Both the position numbers and the translations under genes were made by a program. Positions 23,873 through 35,297 of a stretch of DNA of 64,000 nucleotides are shown one piece after another. The notes beneath the pieces were generated by a model. It made no database searches. It saw only the letters and a program-made list of their open reading frames with translations, and had not been told where the DNA came from. Each line of letters begins with the position of its first letter. The stretch's first letter is position 1. Origin of the DNA: Diphasiastrum complanatum (lineage: Eukaryota > Streptophyta > Lycopodiopsida > Lycopodiales > Lycopodiaceae); contig CM055097.1 in assembly GCA_029204225.1 (NCBI GenBank), positions 30,473,785 through 30,537,784 on the forward strand. Direction: 5' to 3'.

Positions 23873-24636
23873 TGTAGTGGGCTTTTTTCCTTGCCTAACG
23901 TGAATCCAAGATCTAGTCAATCTAGCATCAAAGAGACGAAGTTAGTTGTCACGCGTAGGTTTGTTCCCATGAGAGCGATAGTATAATTCAGATTTCACCA
24001 TGAATGGAAGATCCACATCTAACTCTAACATCCATTAACCCTAAACATTAACACTACATCCATTAATACTACGATCCATTAGCACTATGCATCCACAGCA
24101 AAGATAGCTTACCCTTTCTCTCTCTTCCTTTCTCTCTCATAAAAAGTATAATAACCTACAATCCCAATAACAATCAGATCCAACAATTAGCAAAAATCAA
24201 AGAAAGCATGAGAGATGGAGGAAAAGTGATAGAGAGCAAGGACATTCATCAATCTATTTATGAAGAGAACCAATTTGCTTTATTGAAATGAGGAAATGAA
24301 CATGTGTAGGAACTTGAGTTGGTCCCTTTTTATAAAAGAGAGGAGGACCCTAGCCTCTGAATCCTATTGGTCCATTTCTGCCTCCCTAATTATTCAAATT
24401 TAAAAAAAGTGAGAACCATCCAAATTGGAGGGAAATCCAACTTTATACACTAACTTGACGTTTAGGCCCTGCGACATTAAAAGTCCCACAAAAAGGCCTA
24501 AAGTCCTTTTATTGACTTTCTAATTAATCAAATAACTATGTAATCATCGGTTTGGACTTACACACGCAGGGTGCCAACTCCCTCTCACTTATTAACTAGG
24601 GTTAGGGTTGCCTTGGGATACGCAAACCCTCCAACA
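23873..24636 (-). repeat. 5' LTR of gypsy E (764 bp)
   Basis: On the minus strand it begins TGTTGGAGGG at 24636 and ends CCCACTACA at 23873, adjacent to the tRNA-Asp primer site. Partial copies lie at 21085-21285 and 63504-64000. A TATA-like TTTTATAAAAAG region lies near 24330 in plus coordinates, with a pyrimidine-rich tract near 24115. Confidence 0.85.
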
Positions 24637-25207
24637 GAAGACAACATTCAAATAAGAAGAAATATCTAATGGATGCAGCAACATGAACATTATTCAACGA
24701 TATACCAATGGAACGACACCAAACCAAATGAATCTAAAGGAATGACCTTTAAACAAAGGGTAGTTATGAAACGACATAGACCTTAAAGAGAAGGCCAACC
24801 CTAAAAGAGAATATTTTGGATAATTCAGATTGTTCGCACCTCATGAAAATGTTGCAACCTTCCACGTCCTTGTTTCTTATTGAAGCAATGTTGTATGACT
24901 AGGATGCCACATCAAAAGTCGTACACAAGTATTTTATTGGATATAATTAGTTAAGTGATAATAAATAAGAACCGACACAGCAGTTGTAAAGAGATAAGTA
25001 CATTCGCATTCAAACCTCTATTAGTACTCTATGAACGTTCCATTGTAACCACCGAGTTTTCAGGAGAACAGAGATAAGTCTTGAGTCTTTGAGTTTTTCC
25101 CTGCTCTTCACTTTCATATGCTATTTGAATGTTGAGTGCTTCTATCTTTGATAGTCTTGCCTTGTTGGAGTTCTCGTGTGTTTGATTGTTGGCTGATTCT
25201 GACGAAT

Positions 25208-25431
25208 CCCCAAGATACTCAGCCAGAGCTACCCAAGAGCACCTCTCACCTTAGACTGAGGAGGTCTCTGAGAAGATGAGATGAATGAAGACCGAGAGCC
25301 AAGTATGTGAGCCAAGTATCCCCAAGATACTCGACCAAAGCTACCCAAGAGCACCTCTCACCTTAGATTGAGGAGGTCTCTGAGAAGACGAGATGAATGA
25401 AGACCGAGAGCCAAGTATGTGAGTCGAGAAG
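25208..25431. repeat. 112-bp tandem duplication
   Basis: The units start CCCCAAGATACTC at 25208 and again at 25320. Both contain AGAGCACCTCTCACCTTAGA and GACCGAGAGCCAAGTATGTG. A few substitutions separate them (for example AGATGAG against AGACGAG). Confidence 0.85.
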
Positions 25432-26017
25432 TACTAGTTAAGAATGACAAGTAGAAACTATGTAAGCCTCATGGTAGATCAAAAAAGATGGAACGACCAT
25501 GTAGGAACTAGTATTTCTAGACAAATGTAATAAATGCAAGTAGGCCCCTCTTAGAAAAGTAGACTAAGCCGCCTTTTGATGGTGATCTCTAGTGGAGAGG
25601 ATAATTCCACTTGTAATTTGCGTAATGTGGAAATGCCACTAGGATGCCACCTAAGGAGCTCTCTTGCCTATTTAAGAGACTCCCCCTTTGTAGAAGAGAC
25701 CTTTTTGTGAATGTATCTACTCCATGCTTAATTGAGAATAGCTTCCACGAGTTTCATGCATCCTTGAGCTCCTTGATCATTCTTGTTTCTTGAGTGCTGC
25801 ATTAATGATCTTGTCCTTCCATCCCCTTGTGTGTGGTTGTGCATTTTAGTTGTGGATTAAAGTAGCATGGATTAGATTTTTGGTAATTTGTCTAGCCTAA
25901 ATATGGCCATTTCATGATCTAAATCTACAATGACACTGTTTTAGTAATATTGAGAGAATTTCCTGATCTTGGAACGAATTGATTTTTCTTTCTATCCTCT
26001 CTAGTACATGCTTGTGT

Positions 26018-26112
26018 GTTCAAACTTAAGTTTGAACAAAGGAGCATCTGCTCGAACTTAAGTTCGAGCATAGATCTTTGTCAAGTCTGTGCGATTGAAC
26101 TTAATTTTGAGC
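26018..26112. repeat. Three related palindromes around AACTTAAGTT
   Basis: 26018-26037 is a perfect 20-bp palindrome with arms GTTCAAACTT, and 26050-26069 is a perfect 20-bp palindrome with arms GCTCGAACTT. A third degenerate copy (TTGAACTTAATTTTGAGC) follows at about 26095. Confidence 0.8.
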
Positions 26113-26394
26113 ATAGGACCTCATAAAAGAAAAGAATGGGACTTGGGATTGTCCCAAAATTACTAAAACAGTGTCATGCATGTTACAGAGGCCGAGTCTT
26201 TGTGGCTCACAATACATCGTTTTAAGTTATCTTAAGTTCTAAAGTTAGAGACTCAAGTTTAGAGATTCTAAAGTTCTAAGTTCTAAGTTATAAGTTGAGA
26301 AGCCTTAGAATGACAAGTTTAGAAACTAATCCCATAAGTTAGTGGAAGCTTATGGAAGGCCCTTCTTGTTATAAGAAGAAAGGCATTTCCCTTG

Positions 26395-26870
26395 TAAAGA
26401 ACACTTTGAGATTATGACAAATTGCTTTGTGATTATCTTGTGTTTTATTGTATTCCCTTAGGGAAGGTGCATAGCTTGAGGGAAGGTGCTCGGGCCTCCT
26501 CTTGCCTCTTTTTCATCGACTTTTAATTGTGGCATGTTTTTATGTTTTATGCTTAAATTAGCCACAATCTTATTTCCATCTCCCTTTGGGTGTTAGATAG
26601 GATTTAGATTAGGTACCTTTGCTAGTTGGGTAAGCCTTAGCAAACGTTTTGTTTCTTAGTGGGTCTTGGCTAGTTGGGAAGCATTACCAAACCTTAGTTT
26701 AAATTCTGAGCACCAGTTGGAAAGCCTTGGTGCTCCTCTTTTGTTATGTTCTTTATCTGCAGTTGTAAGCTTGTAGATCTTAAAAGGTGGACGATTGGTC
26801 TACCACTATACAACGACCCGAATCATCCATTAGACCTAGCCACCATAGCGAAGTAGAAATACTTCCAGCA
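26395..26870 (+). repeat. Gypsy F LTR, 3' part
   Basis: Collinear with 16195-16649. It ends ACTTCCAGCA before a primer-site-like GTGCCGTTACC. The 5' limit is not clear and may lie upstream of 26395. Confidence 0.65.
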
Positions 26871-26871
26871 T

Positions 26872-27682
26872 TTGTGCCGTTACCAGTTTTTAAGTTTTTT
26901 CTACATAGCTTTCTATGTTTTTCCATTTCGCATTGCTAACATGCTTGTGTGTATGCTTGCCTACTTTTCTTCTTCACATTACAGCACAAGTTTTCTCTTC
27001 AGGTCCTAAACGAGCTATTGGGCAATCCAGCAAGCCTAGGGAAAGCAACAAAAGTGTCAACTTGGGCATTTTCTCTGAAAGAAATGACCCAAGTGATATT
27101 TTTTTCAACCAATCAGGTATATCAGAATTTGACGGGTTGTCTGCAACCATAACAAAATCTTATCTTTCATTCTATCACCTCTGCGAATTTTCACCTTGTT
27201 CAGATTTTCAGGAATCAACCTCTCATACTGTCAAAATTCTTTGTTATGAAAGATCAGTCCTCTAGCAGCTTTACGAATTCTATCTCAGAGATTTAGCCTG
27301 TTTTCTATCAAATAAGCACTTTTTCCACCATTGACCTTGTCTGTAAATAGAACTTCAGTTTCAAAATTCGTCGACTACACTATGAGATTGCCCACAGTTT
27401 GAAACTTTCCTATACACGCTCTACGAATTCCATCCTTTACAAAAATTCCAAAAAGATATAAAAACTCGTATTTTATAGTGAAAAGTTCTCTATTAGAATT
27501 CGCGAGTATTGTATTCTAATTCATCAGCCTGTTTGCAAGTTCTACTCTTGTCTGTGAGTTTTGTTACTTTAGAAAAGTCCATTTTCTTGTCCAAAATCAT
27601 TATTTACATTTTTACCTTTTTTGGCCAAAGTATAGTACTATACTATATATCTGTACTGATCTTCTGTTCTTAATCTTGCATC
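26872..27682 (+). other. Primer site and leader of gypsy F
   Basis: TTGTGCCGTTACC at about 26872 is a degenerate tRNA-Asp-type primer site. The leader matches that at 16651-17340 and carries GAATTCG-type motifs at 27186, 27275, 27365, 27424 and 27497. No convincing coding sequence. Confidence 0.6.
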
Positions 27683-28545
27683 ATGTCAAGAGACTTTGTT
27701 GAATCTTCCAATCCCAGTCCTTGACGTCTGGAATGCAGAATTTCGCGTATTGATGCACCAAAATATGATGGAGAATCTGACCCAGTCAGATTTCTTCAAG
27801 AGTTTGATAATGTTGCTTCTATGGAGACACCTCTAAAACAAAAAAAACTCAGACTATTCCCTATGGTTCTCTATGGAACTACCAAAGAGTGGTATCTCAA
27901 CCTAGAAGCTCATGATCTTGTGTCTTGGAATACTCTCAAAGCCGCTCTTATCAAGCGTTTTAAACCTTCTAAACTGACTCAAAGCTCGTTCATCCAAATC
28001 ACCCACATCAAGATGTGCCATAAAGAGTCCATAAGAAGCTACATTGAGCATTTCAAATGTCTAAAGGTAGAATGTGTCGATGACAATATCACTGAACGTA
28101 TGGCCATCAAATTGTTCTTGGTTGGACTCCATAAAAGTATCCACCACGAACTGAAACCAGTTGATCTTTATGATCAACTTAAGGATGTTATGCTGATGCC
28201 ATTCGAGAAGAAGATGAGGGGTCCGATGAGGACTTTGATAACTGTGAAAAGAAAGCCAAGAATCCCAAATGTCTTAATCATCCAAAAGTTTGAAAATATC
28301 GTCCAATCTTCAGAACTTCTACATCAAATGAAAACTTGGTAGAAAGCTCAACAAACTCATATGGAAAAACTTACTACTGATTTCCAGACCGCTATGAAAA
28401 ATATTACTGACAAATTATTTCCAACAAGACAAAATATCTAGTGTTCTATCTGTTTGCAAAATCACACTACCAAGGAGTGCCCCCAACTAAAAACCCATTT
28501 TTCGGTAGCATCCAAACCCATGTATCAACAATACCTCCCTTACAA
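27683..28545 (+). pseudogene. Gypsy F gag
   Basis: Starts at ATG 27683 (MSRDFVESSNPSP), with an in-frame TGA at about 27722. The gag domain follows: IDAPKYDGESDPVRFLQEF, GTTKEWYLNLE, ALIKRFKPSKLTQ, SIRSYIEHFK. TAG stops at 28340 and 28439 fall at likely Gln codons. The zinc knuckle CSICLQNHTTKEC (about 28441-28479) has spacing CX2CX3HX4C, one residue short of the standard form. Sequence loses gag similarity after about 28545, and no pol follows in this orientation. Confidence 0.8.
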
Positions 28546-28759
28546 TCCACAACAACCCATGTCAGGCCCAACACTCTTCCACTTCTCATAAAGTACCTCA
28601 CACACCTTTTGAGAATAAAATTCTTGAAGGCACTGAAGTCTAGGGAGACCTGTTACAAGCTAACGTGACCCTCCCTTTTCAAGTTCTGTGAAAACATGCG
28701 GGTAAGTGGAAACAACAATTCTAATGCACCAAAACCACCACCCCTGATGAGCTACTAAA

Positions 28760-29580
28760 ATGCCATTAAAAGAGAGAAAATTGATTTACATCACTCAACA
28801 TATATATATTCATAATACAATCATCAGATATATTAATCTGATGAATTTCAAGCTAGCTCACTCACCAATGGACCTGGGCCTAAGAATGTCAAAGGATCGA
28901 TGTTCTCAGACAAAGGAAGAAAATGATCAGATGAGAGACCATCCCAACCATTCGAATCCAAGATCTCTCATCTATACAATGGTCTCTGTACCAGACCAGA
29001 CATCACCTTTACGATTAGCTCTTTGAGCCAATTCTTGGCTAACCTTGGCATGATCCATTGGAAGGCTCTTATCTAAGTCATGAGATACATTCAAGCTATG
29101 AGGGACCACAAATGCATCTGCCATGGAGCAGTCGAGAACAAAAAAAGAACATTCTTAGTGGATATACAAATGCAAGCTAGGTGGGAGATGTATACACTTA
29201 TAAATCTACATATGGATTTACATTCTTCCTTAACAATGGTCCTATCTCTTGGAACTGTTGTAAGCAAATCTCTATAGCTCTTTCTCCTGCATAATCAGAG
29301 TATATCATTGTTTCTCAAGCTACTAAGTAGTATGGTTGAGAAATCAATTATCACACATTTGTCTACAATAGTATGCCTCGAACAATTGTCTTATGTGAGA
29401 ATCAAAGTGCCTTATCAGTCAATTCTAGATTTCATTATAGGATTGATTACATTGAAATTAAATATCACTATGTCAACAAGAGCAAGATTCTGATCAAAGA
29501 GTTAAGCTCAGAGTATTGTCGAATGCAAAACATAAAAGCGATGTACTTATCAAGGCACTGAGCATTGATGCACACAACAG
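28760..29580 (+). pseudogene. Copia N RT C-terminus and RNase H remnant
   Basis: In shifting frames it reads SPMDLGLRMSKDRCS (the RT-RNase H connection, normally TPLD-G-KLSK), RSLIYTMVS, IHWKALI, MRYIQAM, then ENQSALSV and FHYRIDYIEIKYHYV, the end of copia RNase H. Frequent stops and frameshifts. No LTR is assigned. Confidence 0.7.
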
Positions 29581-30270
29581 ATTTTGTGGATCGCTTAGCC
29601 TAATGATCAAGGCATTCCTAGGCCAAAACTACCCCTTGTACACACGTTAGTAGGTGATTAGGCCAAAAGTAACTTTGAATTAGCTTGAGGTAGTGTAGGC
29701 CTTTAACATTTGGCATGATGATAGAGGGCTAGTGACATGTCTTTTGATGTTGTAATATTTTTATGTGAGATGACAACTCAATGGACCAATTAAATTTAGA
29801 GGTACTATGTAAGAGATCCAATCATTTTACTTGCTTACTACTCCTCTTGGATCTAGAACCACTATATAGAGAAACTCTCTCTTGTACATACAATCAAGTT
29901 GAGAGTTAATGCAATTTTGATTCTCAGACATTTTTTGCTCTGTTCTCTCTATACCCGAGTGTGTGCATATTTTCTCTCTCTAATCCAGAGAAACATGTTT
30001 GGTTTTGTCTCTCATAGTGAATTGTACGCAGTTTTTTCATGTGGATGTGAAAAATTAGCTTGTATTTGGATGATCATAACTTTTGTTGTAGATGAACTCT
30101 TGCCTTTATTCAAAGCTTGTTAGATAGCCCTTGAAAATCTGATTTGATGTATCATAGATGCACAACCTCACATGCACGTAGGTCATTGTAGATCTTTGCA
30201 TGGTCCTCAAATCTCAAATTTTTAACACCTTTGTTGCCAGTTGCACTTCAACCAAGAAATCTTGGAACTG
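29581..30270 (+). repeat. Copia-type LTR and leader remnant
   Basis: Has LTR-like traits: ACTATATAGAG TATA-like site near 29860 and two pyrimidine blocks with ACCCGAG or ATCCAGAG (29940-29995), similar to the copia C LTR. No primer site is recognised. The segment from about 30090 to 30240 (CACAACCTCACATGCACGTAGGTCAT-type) recurs at about 43830-43960, so it is a dispersed leader sequence. Confidence 0.5.
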
Positions 30271-32035
30271 ATTAAAAGCTATTTATGAATCCAATAATAT
30301 TCATGCTAAGAAATCAAGTTTTGCAAAGCATGAAGATTAGTGATGAAAGTAGACAAGAGTATGTGCTTTGAATCAAATCTCCAAAAAAATAACGTGTTTC
30401 AGTTGGAGATAAGATTCATGACAATGAACTTGTATGAGTGATTCTCAATGGACTTGGAGATGACTTTTCAAACTTGGTCAAAAGTTTTGTCATTCAAGAA
30501 ATCATACCTTCCAAAGACAAGTTCCATAGTGTGCTTGTGGTCAAGGAATGTAGAATCCAACATGTGAAGAATAGGATGGGTTCCTTGACCTTGCATGAAG
30601 GAGATGAGAAAGCCAATTTTTCAAGAAAAGGCAAAAACAAGACCAAAGGATTCAAGAAGAACCAAAACAAGGGTGCCAAGATGGAGGATGAAGCAACAAA
30701 TTCAAAAATAAAAGGCAAGAAACACAAGTCCAAGCTAAAATGCTTCTTTTGTGGAAAGAAGGAGAATTTTGCATCCGAGTGCTACAAGAGGCAAAATGCA
30801 AAAAGGGAGAAAAAACCAAGGAACCTTGCACAAGAAGAGGAGGAAGATGAGAGAAAATCATCTTTGATGGCATCCACATCCTCACCAACAAGCAAAGACA
30901 ATTCAAGTGACACATGGTGGATTGATAGTGGAGCAAGCTCCCACATGACATATCAAAGGGACTCTTTTTCAACTCTACTCTCTTTAAATGGTGCTAAAAG
31001 GTCTATCTTTATTGCAAGTGATCAAGATTGTATAATAGATGGTGTTGGTACCATTTTTTTATGTCTAGGATCTTCAAAAAGAATGGATCTAGACAATGTG
31101 CTTCATGTTCCATCAATTGCACTGAGAACTTGCTAAGTGTTGGTCAACTAATGGATAATGTATTAGATGCACACTTCAAGCATGGAGTTTGTTCTCTATT
31201 ATGAAGAATGATAAATGCATAGAAAATGGTTTTAATTAACAAGGAATATTGTTTAAATTGAATGCTCATGTTGCTATTGAGAGTGTGAATATGGCAAAGG
31301 AGGAGATCACTCAAGTGGAGCTTTGGCACAAGAGATTAGGCCATCCTAACTTCAAATTTGTGGAGACATGTGTTCAAAGGAGCTAGCTCTTGGCCTTCCA
31401 AAGACCTTGTCAAAGTGTGGTTAGATATGTGAGGCTTGTAGTCTCTCAAAGACTCACAAGCAACCTTTTCAAAGATCTACCACTAGATCTTCCACTCCTT
31501 AGAGATCATTCATTGTGATGTGCATAATTTCTCTCAAGTATCAATTGGAGGTGCTAAAAGTTATGTAACATGAATTTATAATCATTATAATATTCTTGGA
31601 TCTATCTTTTGCCTATAAAAAGTATGATGTTTGAATCCTTTAAGCACTAGCCAAGAATCAACTTAATACTATAATCAAAGTGTTAAGGTGTGATAATGGT
31701 GGAGAATACATCTCCAAGAATATGCTAGAGTTTTGTGAATCTAATGGCATAAAGAGAGATTTTTTATGTCCTCATACCCCTCAAGAAAATGGGGTGGCTA
31801 AGAGGAAAAAGAGAACTCTTTGTGAATGTGCTAAAGAATTAAGACTAGATTTCTCTCTTTCCAAGTCATTTGGGGGAGAAGCTATTATATTTGCTAACTT
31901 TCTATGTAATAGATTGCCTAATAAATCCATTGAAGGGATAACACCATATGAAGCTCTACATGGTGAGAAGCTAAACCTCAAAGATTTGAAGATCTTTGGA
32001 TCACCATACTATGTTCACACTATCATGTCCACATC
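30271..32035 (+). pseudogene. Copia G gag-pol remnant
   Basis: The gag end is related to copia B (VILNGLGDDFSNLVKSFVI from 30438). The zinc knuckle is altered at the histidine (CFFCGKKENFASEC). Protease WWIDSGASSHM at about 30917. GAG-pre-integrase continues until a frameshift near 31125, then broken integrase with IIHCDVHNFS and, from 31680, RCDNGGEYISKNM and NGVAKRKKRTLCECAK. Homology ends at about 32035 at the point corresponding to the integrase C-terminus. RT, RNase H and 3' LTR are missing. Confidence 0.83.
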
Positions 32036-32259
32036 CTAAACGGGCCTTGGCATTTTGCGAGTAATTTTTTTGTGAGTTTTGCGAGTTTCTTTCTTGCCAT
32101 CATTCAACAAAAAGATAGCACATGGTGTGCCACCCTTTTTATGCTACTACTTCATTGTTTATTATTAAGAATGTGGTTTGGTACATAGTTAAAGATCTCA
32201 CTAAGTAAAAAAAAAATTAAATTAAATTTTTTTTTTGCAGCCAACCCAGATACCAAATC
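32036..32259. other. Short spacer between copia G and gypsy pol
   Basis: No coding similarity. Repeats TTTTGCGAGT twice (32052 and 32080) and carries A/T homopolymers near 32206-32237. Confidence 0.35.
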
Positions 32260-34087
32260 TTTTTAAATCCAGAAAAGTGTTAGTTCTGGGTAACTCATGG
32301 AGTTGTTTTTGGATATGTGATGTCAAGACATGGCATTGCTATGGATTATTCCAAATTCAAAGTCATTGTGGAGTTACCGCCACCAGGAACAATTCGAAGA
32401 GTTTATATTTTCATGAGTCATGTGAACTATTATCAAATATTCATTTTATTTTTTGTGGACTTAGCACAATCTATATATAAGTTGATCATTGTACCTATTT
32501 GGATGATTGAGGTGTTGGAAGCATTTGAGAAATTGAAAAAGCATTAGCTTCTACACCGATTCTACGAGCTCCAAATTGGACAATTGAAATTCATGTTCAT
32601 ACTGATGCATCAAAATATACTATTGGATCAGTTTTGATGCATCCAGGAGAATATAAAAAAGACTATTCTATCATATTTGCAAGTCAACAACTTATTGATC
32701 TTGAGGAGAATTACTCCACAACAGTATGAGAAGCCTTGGCCATGGTATTTTTTGTAAAGAAATTTTGACATTATCTAATGGTGACACATTTTGTATTTTA
32801 TACCGACCATCAGCCATTGCTTTATCTAGTAAACAAGACATCAAGATGGCTACTACTACTAACTGAATTTGATTTTCAAGTTGTTGTACGAAAAGGTAAA
32901 CAACATTATTTTGTCGACCATGTCTCAAGATTCCAGACAGCACCAGTTAACACTGAAGTGGATGATGAATTACCAGATGTTGCATTATTTTATGTTGAAG
33001 TAGTACCTGAGTGGGCAACAGATATTGAAGTAGTGCCTGAGTGGGCAACAGATATTGTTGAATATTTGATGTTACGTCAACCTAACGACTCTCTAACAAA
33101 AGTACAAAAGAAACAATTGATTGTTAAGACACGACCTTATTAATTGATTGCAAGCCAATTGTATCATCGTGGAATGGATGATATTTTCAGAAAATGTATT
33201 TTCCCACACGAAGTACCTAATCTAATCATGTTTTCACATGATGGGATGGGAGGTGGACATTTTTCAATTGATATCACTATTCAAAAGCTTTTGTTGTTCA
33301 GGGGGCTGGTGGCCTACACGTCATAAGGATACTGAAAACTTTATTAAGTCATGTGATGTATGTCAACGAGCATGTTGTCCTCCAAAAAAGAATTATAACC
33401 TTTGCATCCGGTTCTATCACAAGCACCATTTGAGAAATGGAGACTTGACTATGTTGGTCCTATTCATTCTGTGGCAAGAGGATCTCAAGCCAGATATATC
33501 ATCGTAGCAACTGATTATATGACCAAGTGGGTTGAAGCAAAAGCAGTTAGAGTTGTCGATGCAAAGTCTATGGCTAAGTTTTTATACGAGAATATCATTA
33601 TTAGATCTGGATGTCCCATCAAGATCGTAAGTGATCATGGAACACACTTTATCAATGAAACGATCAAGTGTTTGTTGGAAGACTTTTTCGTTATACATCG
33701 GTTTAGTACTCCGTATTATCCGAGGGGTAATGGACAAGGTGAATCTTCCAATAAGATTCTTTGCAATATTATGACAAAAATAGTTGAAGCAAGTCATTCT
33801 GATTGGGAACATAAATTTCATGTAGCATTGTGGGTATTCAGAATAGCTTATAAAGTTAGCACGAATTAGACACCATTTCAACTTGTCTATGGTCAAGATG
33901 CAGTTATGCCAATCAAATTTTTGGTACCATCGGTTGGATGATGTGAAATCTTTACAAATGCATCATGAGGCTTTGCAAAAACTTTGTGAAATCAGATTGA
34001 CGGCAGTCCATGCACTAGCAGCAGAGAAAGCCCATCGGAAGGCATGGAATGATCATTGCTTACACAAAAAAACATCTAAAAGAAGGA
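32260..34087 (+). pseudogene. Gypsy pol (RT end, RNase H, integrase), split by copia D
   Basis: Starts inside RT (LNPEKC; FGYVMSRHGIAMDYSKF; MSHVNYY). RNase H follows (HTDASKYTIGSVLMHPGEY; FYTDHQPLLYLVNK). The connection to integrase carries a 30-bp tandem duplication encoding EVVPEWATDI twice (33000-33058). Integrase has a zinc-binding segment (CDVCQRACCPPKK) and core (WRLDYVGPIHSVARGS, ATDYMTKWVEAK, SDHGTHFINE, GNGQGESSNK). Frameshifts lie near 33290 and 33390, and stops near 33125, 33870 and 33940. The reading stops at KEGDL (34087), where copia D is inserted, and resumes at 39280. Confidence 0.85.
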
Positions 34088-34092
34088 GATCT
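34088..34092. other. Target-site duplication of copia D, left copy (GATCT)
   Basis: GATCT here and at 39280-39284 flank the two LTRs. Joining across them restores the gypsy frame KEGDL-ALMYKTKL. Confidence 0.85.
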
Positions 34093-34346
34093 AGTTAAAC
34101 TAGCAATGATCGACTTATACAGTGCTTTCTAATTCTGACGGTACCACGTGTGCTCAGTTCTAAAATTATCGGGTCATCTTTCTTTTACAAGCCCTTTGAG
34201 TGCTCTTAAGCAACTTTATCTTTGTACTTGCTTATTAGTGTGAATATACAGTTTGTGGGAGAGCAATTTTGTTGTCTTGTCTGATTGCACTTGACGTTGT
34301 GCTGTGGTGATTGATTCGGTCGGGTTTTTAAACTATATTCTCAACT
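34093..34346 (+). repeat. 5' LTR of copia D (254 bp)
   Basis: Begins AGTTAAACTAGC and ends TATTCTCAACT with the primer site starting at the very next base. A CCACGTGTGC G-box lies at about 34142. Very short for a plant LTR. Confidence 0.85.
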
Positions 34347-34361
34347 TGGTATCAGAGCCCT
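34347..34361 (+). other. Primer-binding site of copia D (initiator tRNA-Met)
   Basis: TGGTATCAGAGCCCT directly follows the LTR. Confidence 0.9.
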
Positions 34362-35297
34362 TGGTGGCTACAATCACTAGACAGGAACAGCGAGCTGCAA
34401 ATTCACGACAGTTTGCTGGTTGGGTAGCTCAAAACCGAGTTTGTGGAGATTCATGGAACAGCTCGAAACTGTAAAAGGATTCAGAGACAGGAAATTGTCG
34501 GCTGAATCATAAAGCAAGCAAAATCGGAAGTCCAAAACTTCGTAGGAAGGTTGCTTGGAGCTTGTGACTTGTGTGCAATCAATCCTCAATTGTTTAAAAA
34601 ATGGTTGAAGCTATGGATTATTGACAGTAGGGAAACCTCAATGTTGTAAGAGGCTGCAAAAAGTAGCTCAGAGAAAGCTTGAGCATAGCCCAAGAAGTCT
34701 CTTTTCTTTCATGGCTGGGGTTTCAACAGGAAATAATGATGGTCTTTCTCCATTCATTATGTTTTTCAAATCTGTAAGAGTGTGTGGAGGGGTGGCCTAG
34801 CAGGTGTAATCTAGTTGCAGATAGCCGCTAGCTGCCGTGGAGAGCTGGAGGTGAAAACTTGTGTGGTAGGTCGTGGGTTTCTTAAAACCCTTTGCAATCT
34901 CCATAGCCAGGACCTTCAAAGGTCGCAATGGAGGCTTGTGCACGCTAATTCGAAGTGAAGCCTTGGTGCTTAGAAGGTGCTGGTGCATGAAAGTGCGAGC
35001 TTGAGCACACAAAAATCTTTTGTTGACGTAGGATCTGATCTTCAAAGGATCAACGGTTGGCATTGTGAGCTCAGGGAGCAACGTGGGCCATTGGTTTATC
35101 AACAGCCACTGAATTTTCTTAAATCCATCATAAACTTCAATTGCAAGGGATTGAAGTAAACTTGGGCCTTCAACTTCTTTAAAGATTTTCAATTTGAAAT
35201 AAGAGTTGGGTCCTGACTTTTGTGAAAAGTCAAGTCTTTTCAAGGTGAAAAGATAATTCAAAAACTGAAAGTGCCTCTATTTTCACCTCCTTTAGTT
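34362..35297 (+). other. Non-copia segment where the gag N-terminus of copia D should be
   Basis: About 0.9 kb between the primer site and the surviving gag shows no gag motifs. The minus strand holds an open frame of 154 codons (34797-35261) with two similar internal stretches (SLAIEVYDGFKK and VLAMEIAKGFKK). It could be a captured fragment or chance. No function is assigned. Confidence 0.45.

Larger units (their letters stand above)
24637..26394. other. Noncoding region, probably decayed retroelement ends
   Basis: No ORF similarity. It holds a 112-bp tandem duplication (25208-25431), a TATTTAAGAG TATA-like site near 25670, a palindrome group (26018-26112) and an AAGTTCTAA-rich low-complexity stretch (26225-26305). 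It could be the 5' part of the F LTR plus an older element, but I cannot place boundaries. Confidence 0.4.

Noticed and set aside
24596-24608. Telomere-like GGGTTAGGGTT
   Set aside because: Only two short units inside an LTR; plant telomere arrays are long TTTAGGG runs.
34797-35261. 154-codon antisense ORF as a host gene
   Set aside because: No domain recognised, no clear promoter or splice sites, and it lies inside a retrotransposon leader. Kept only as a finding.
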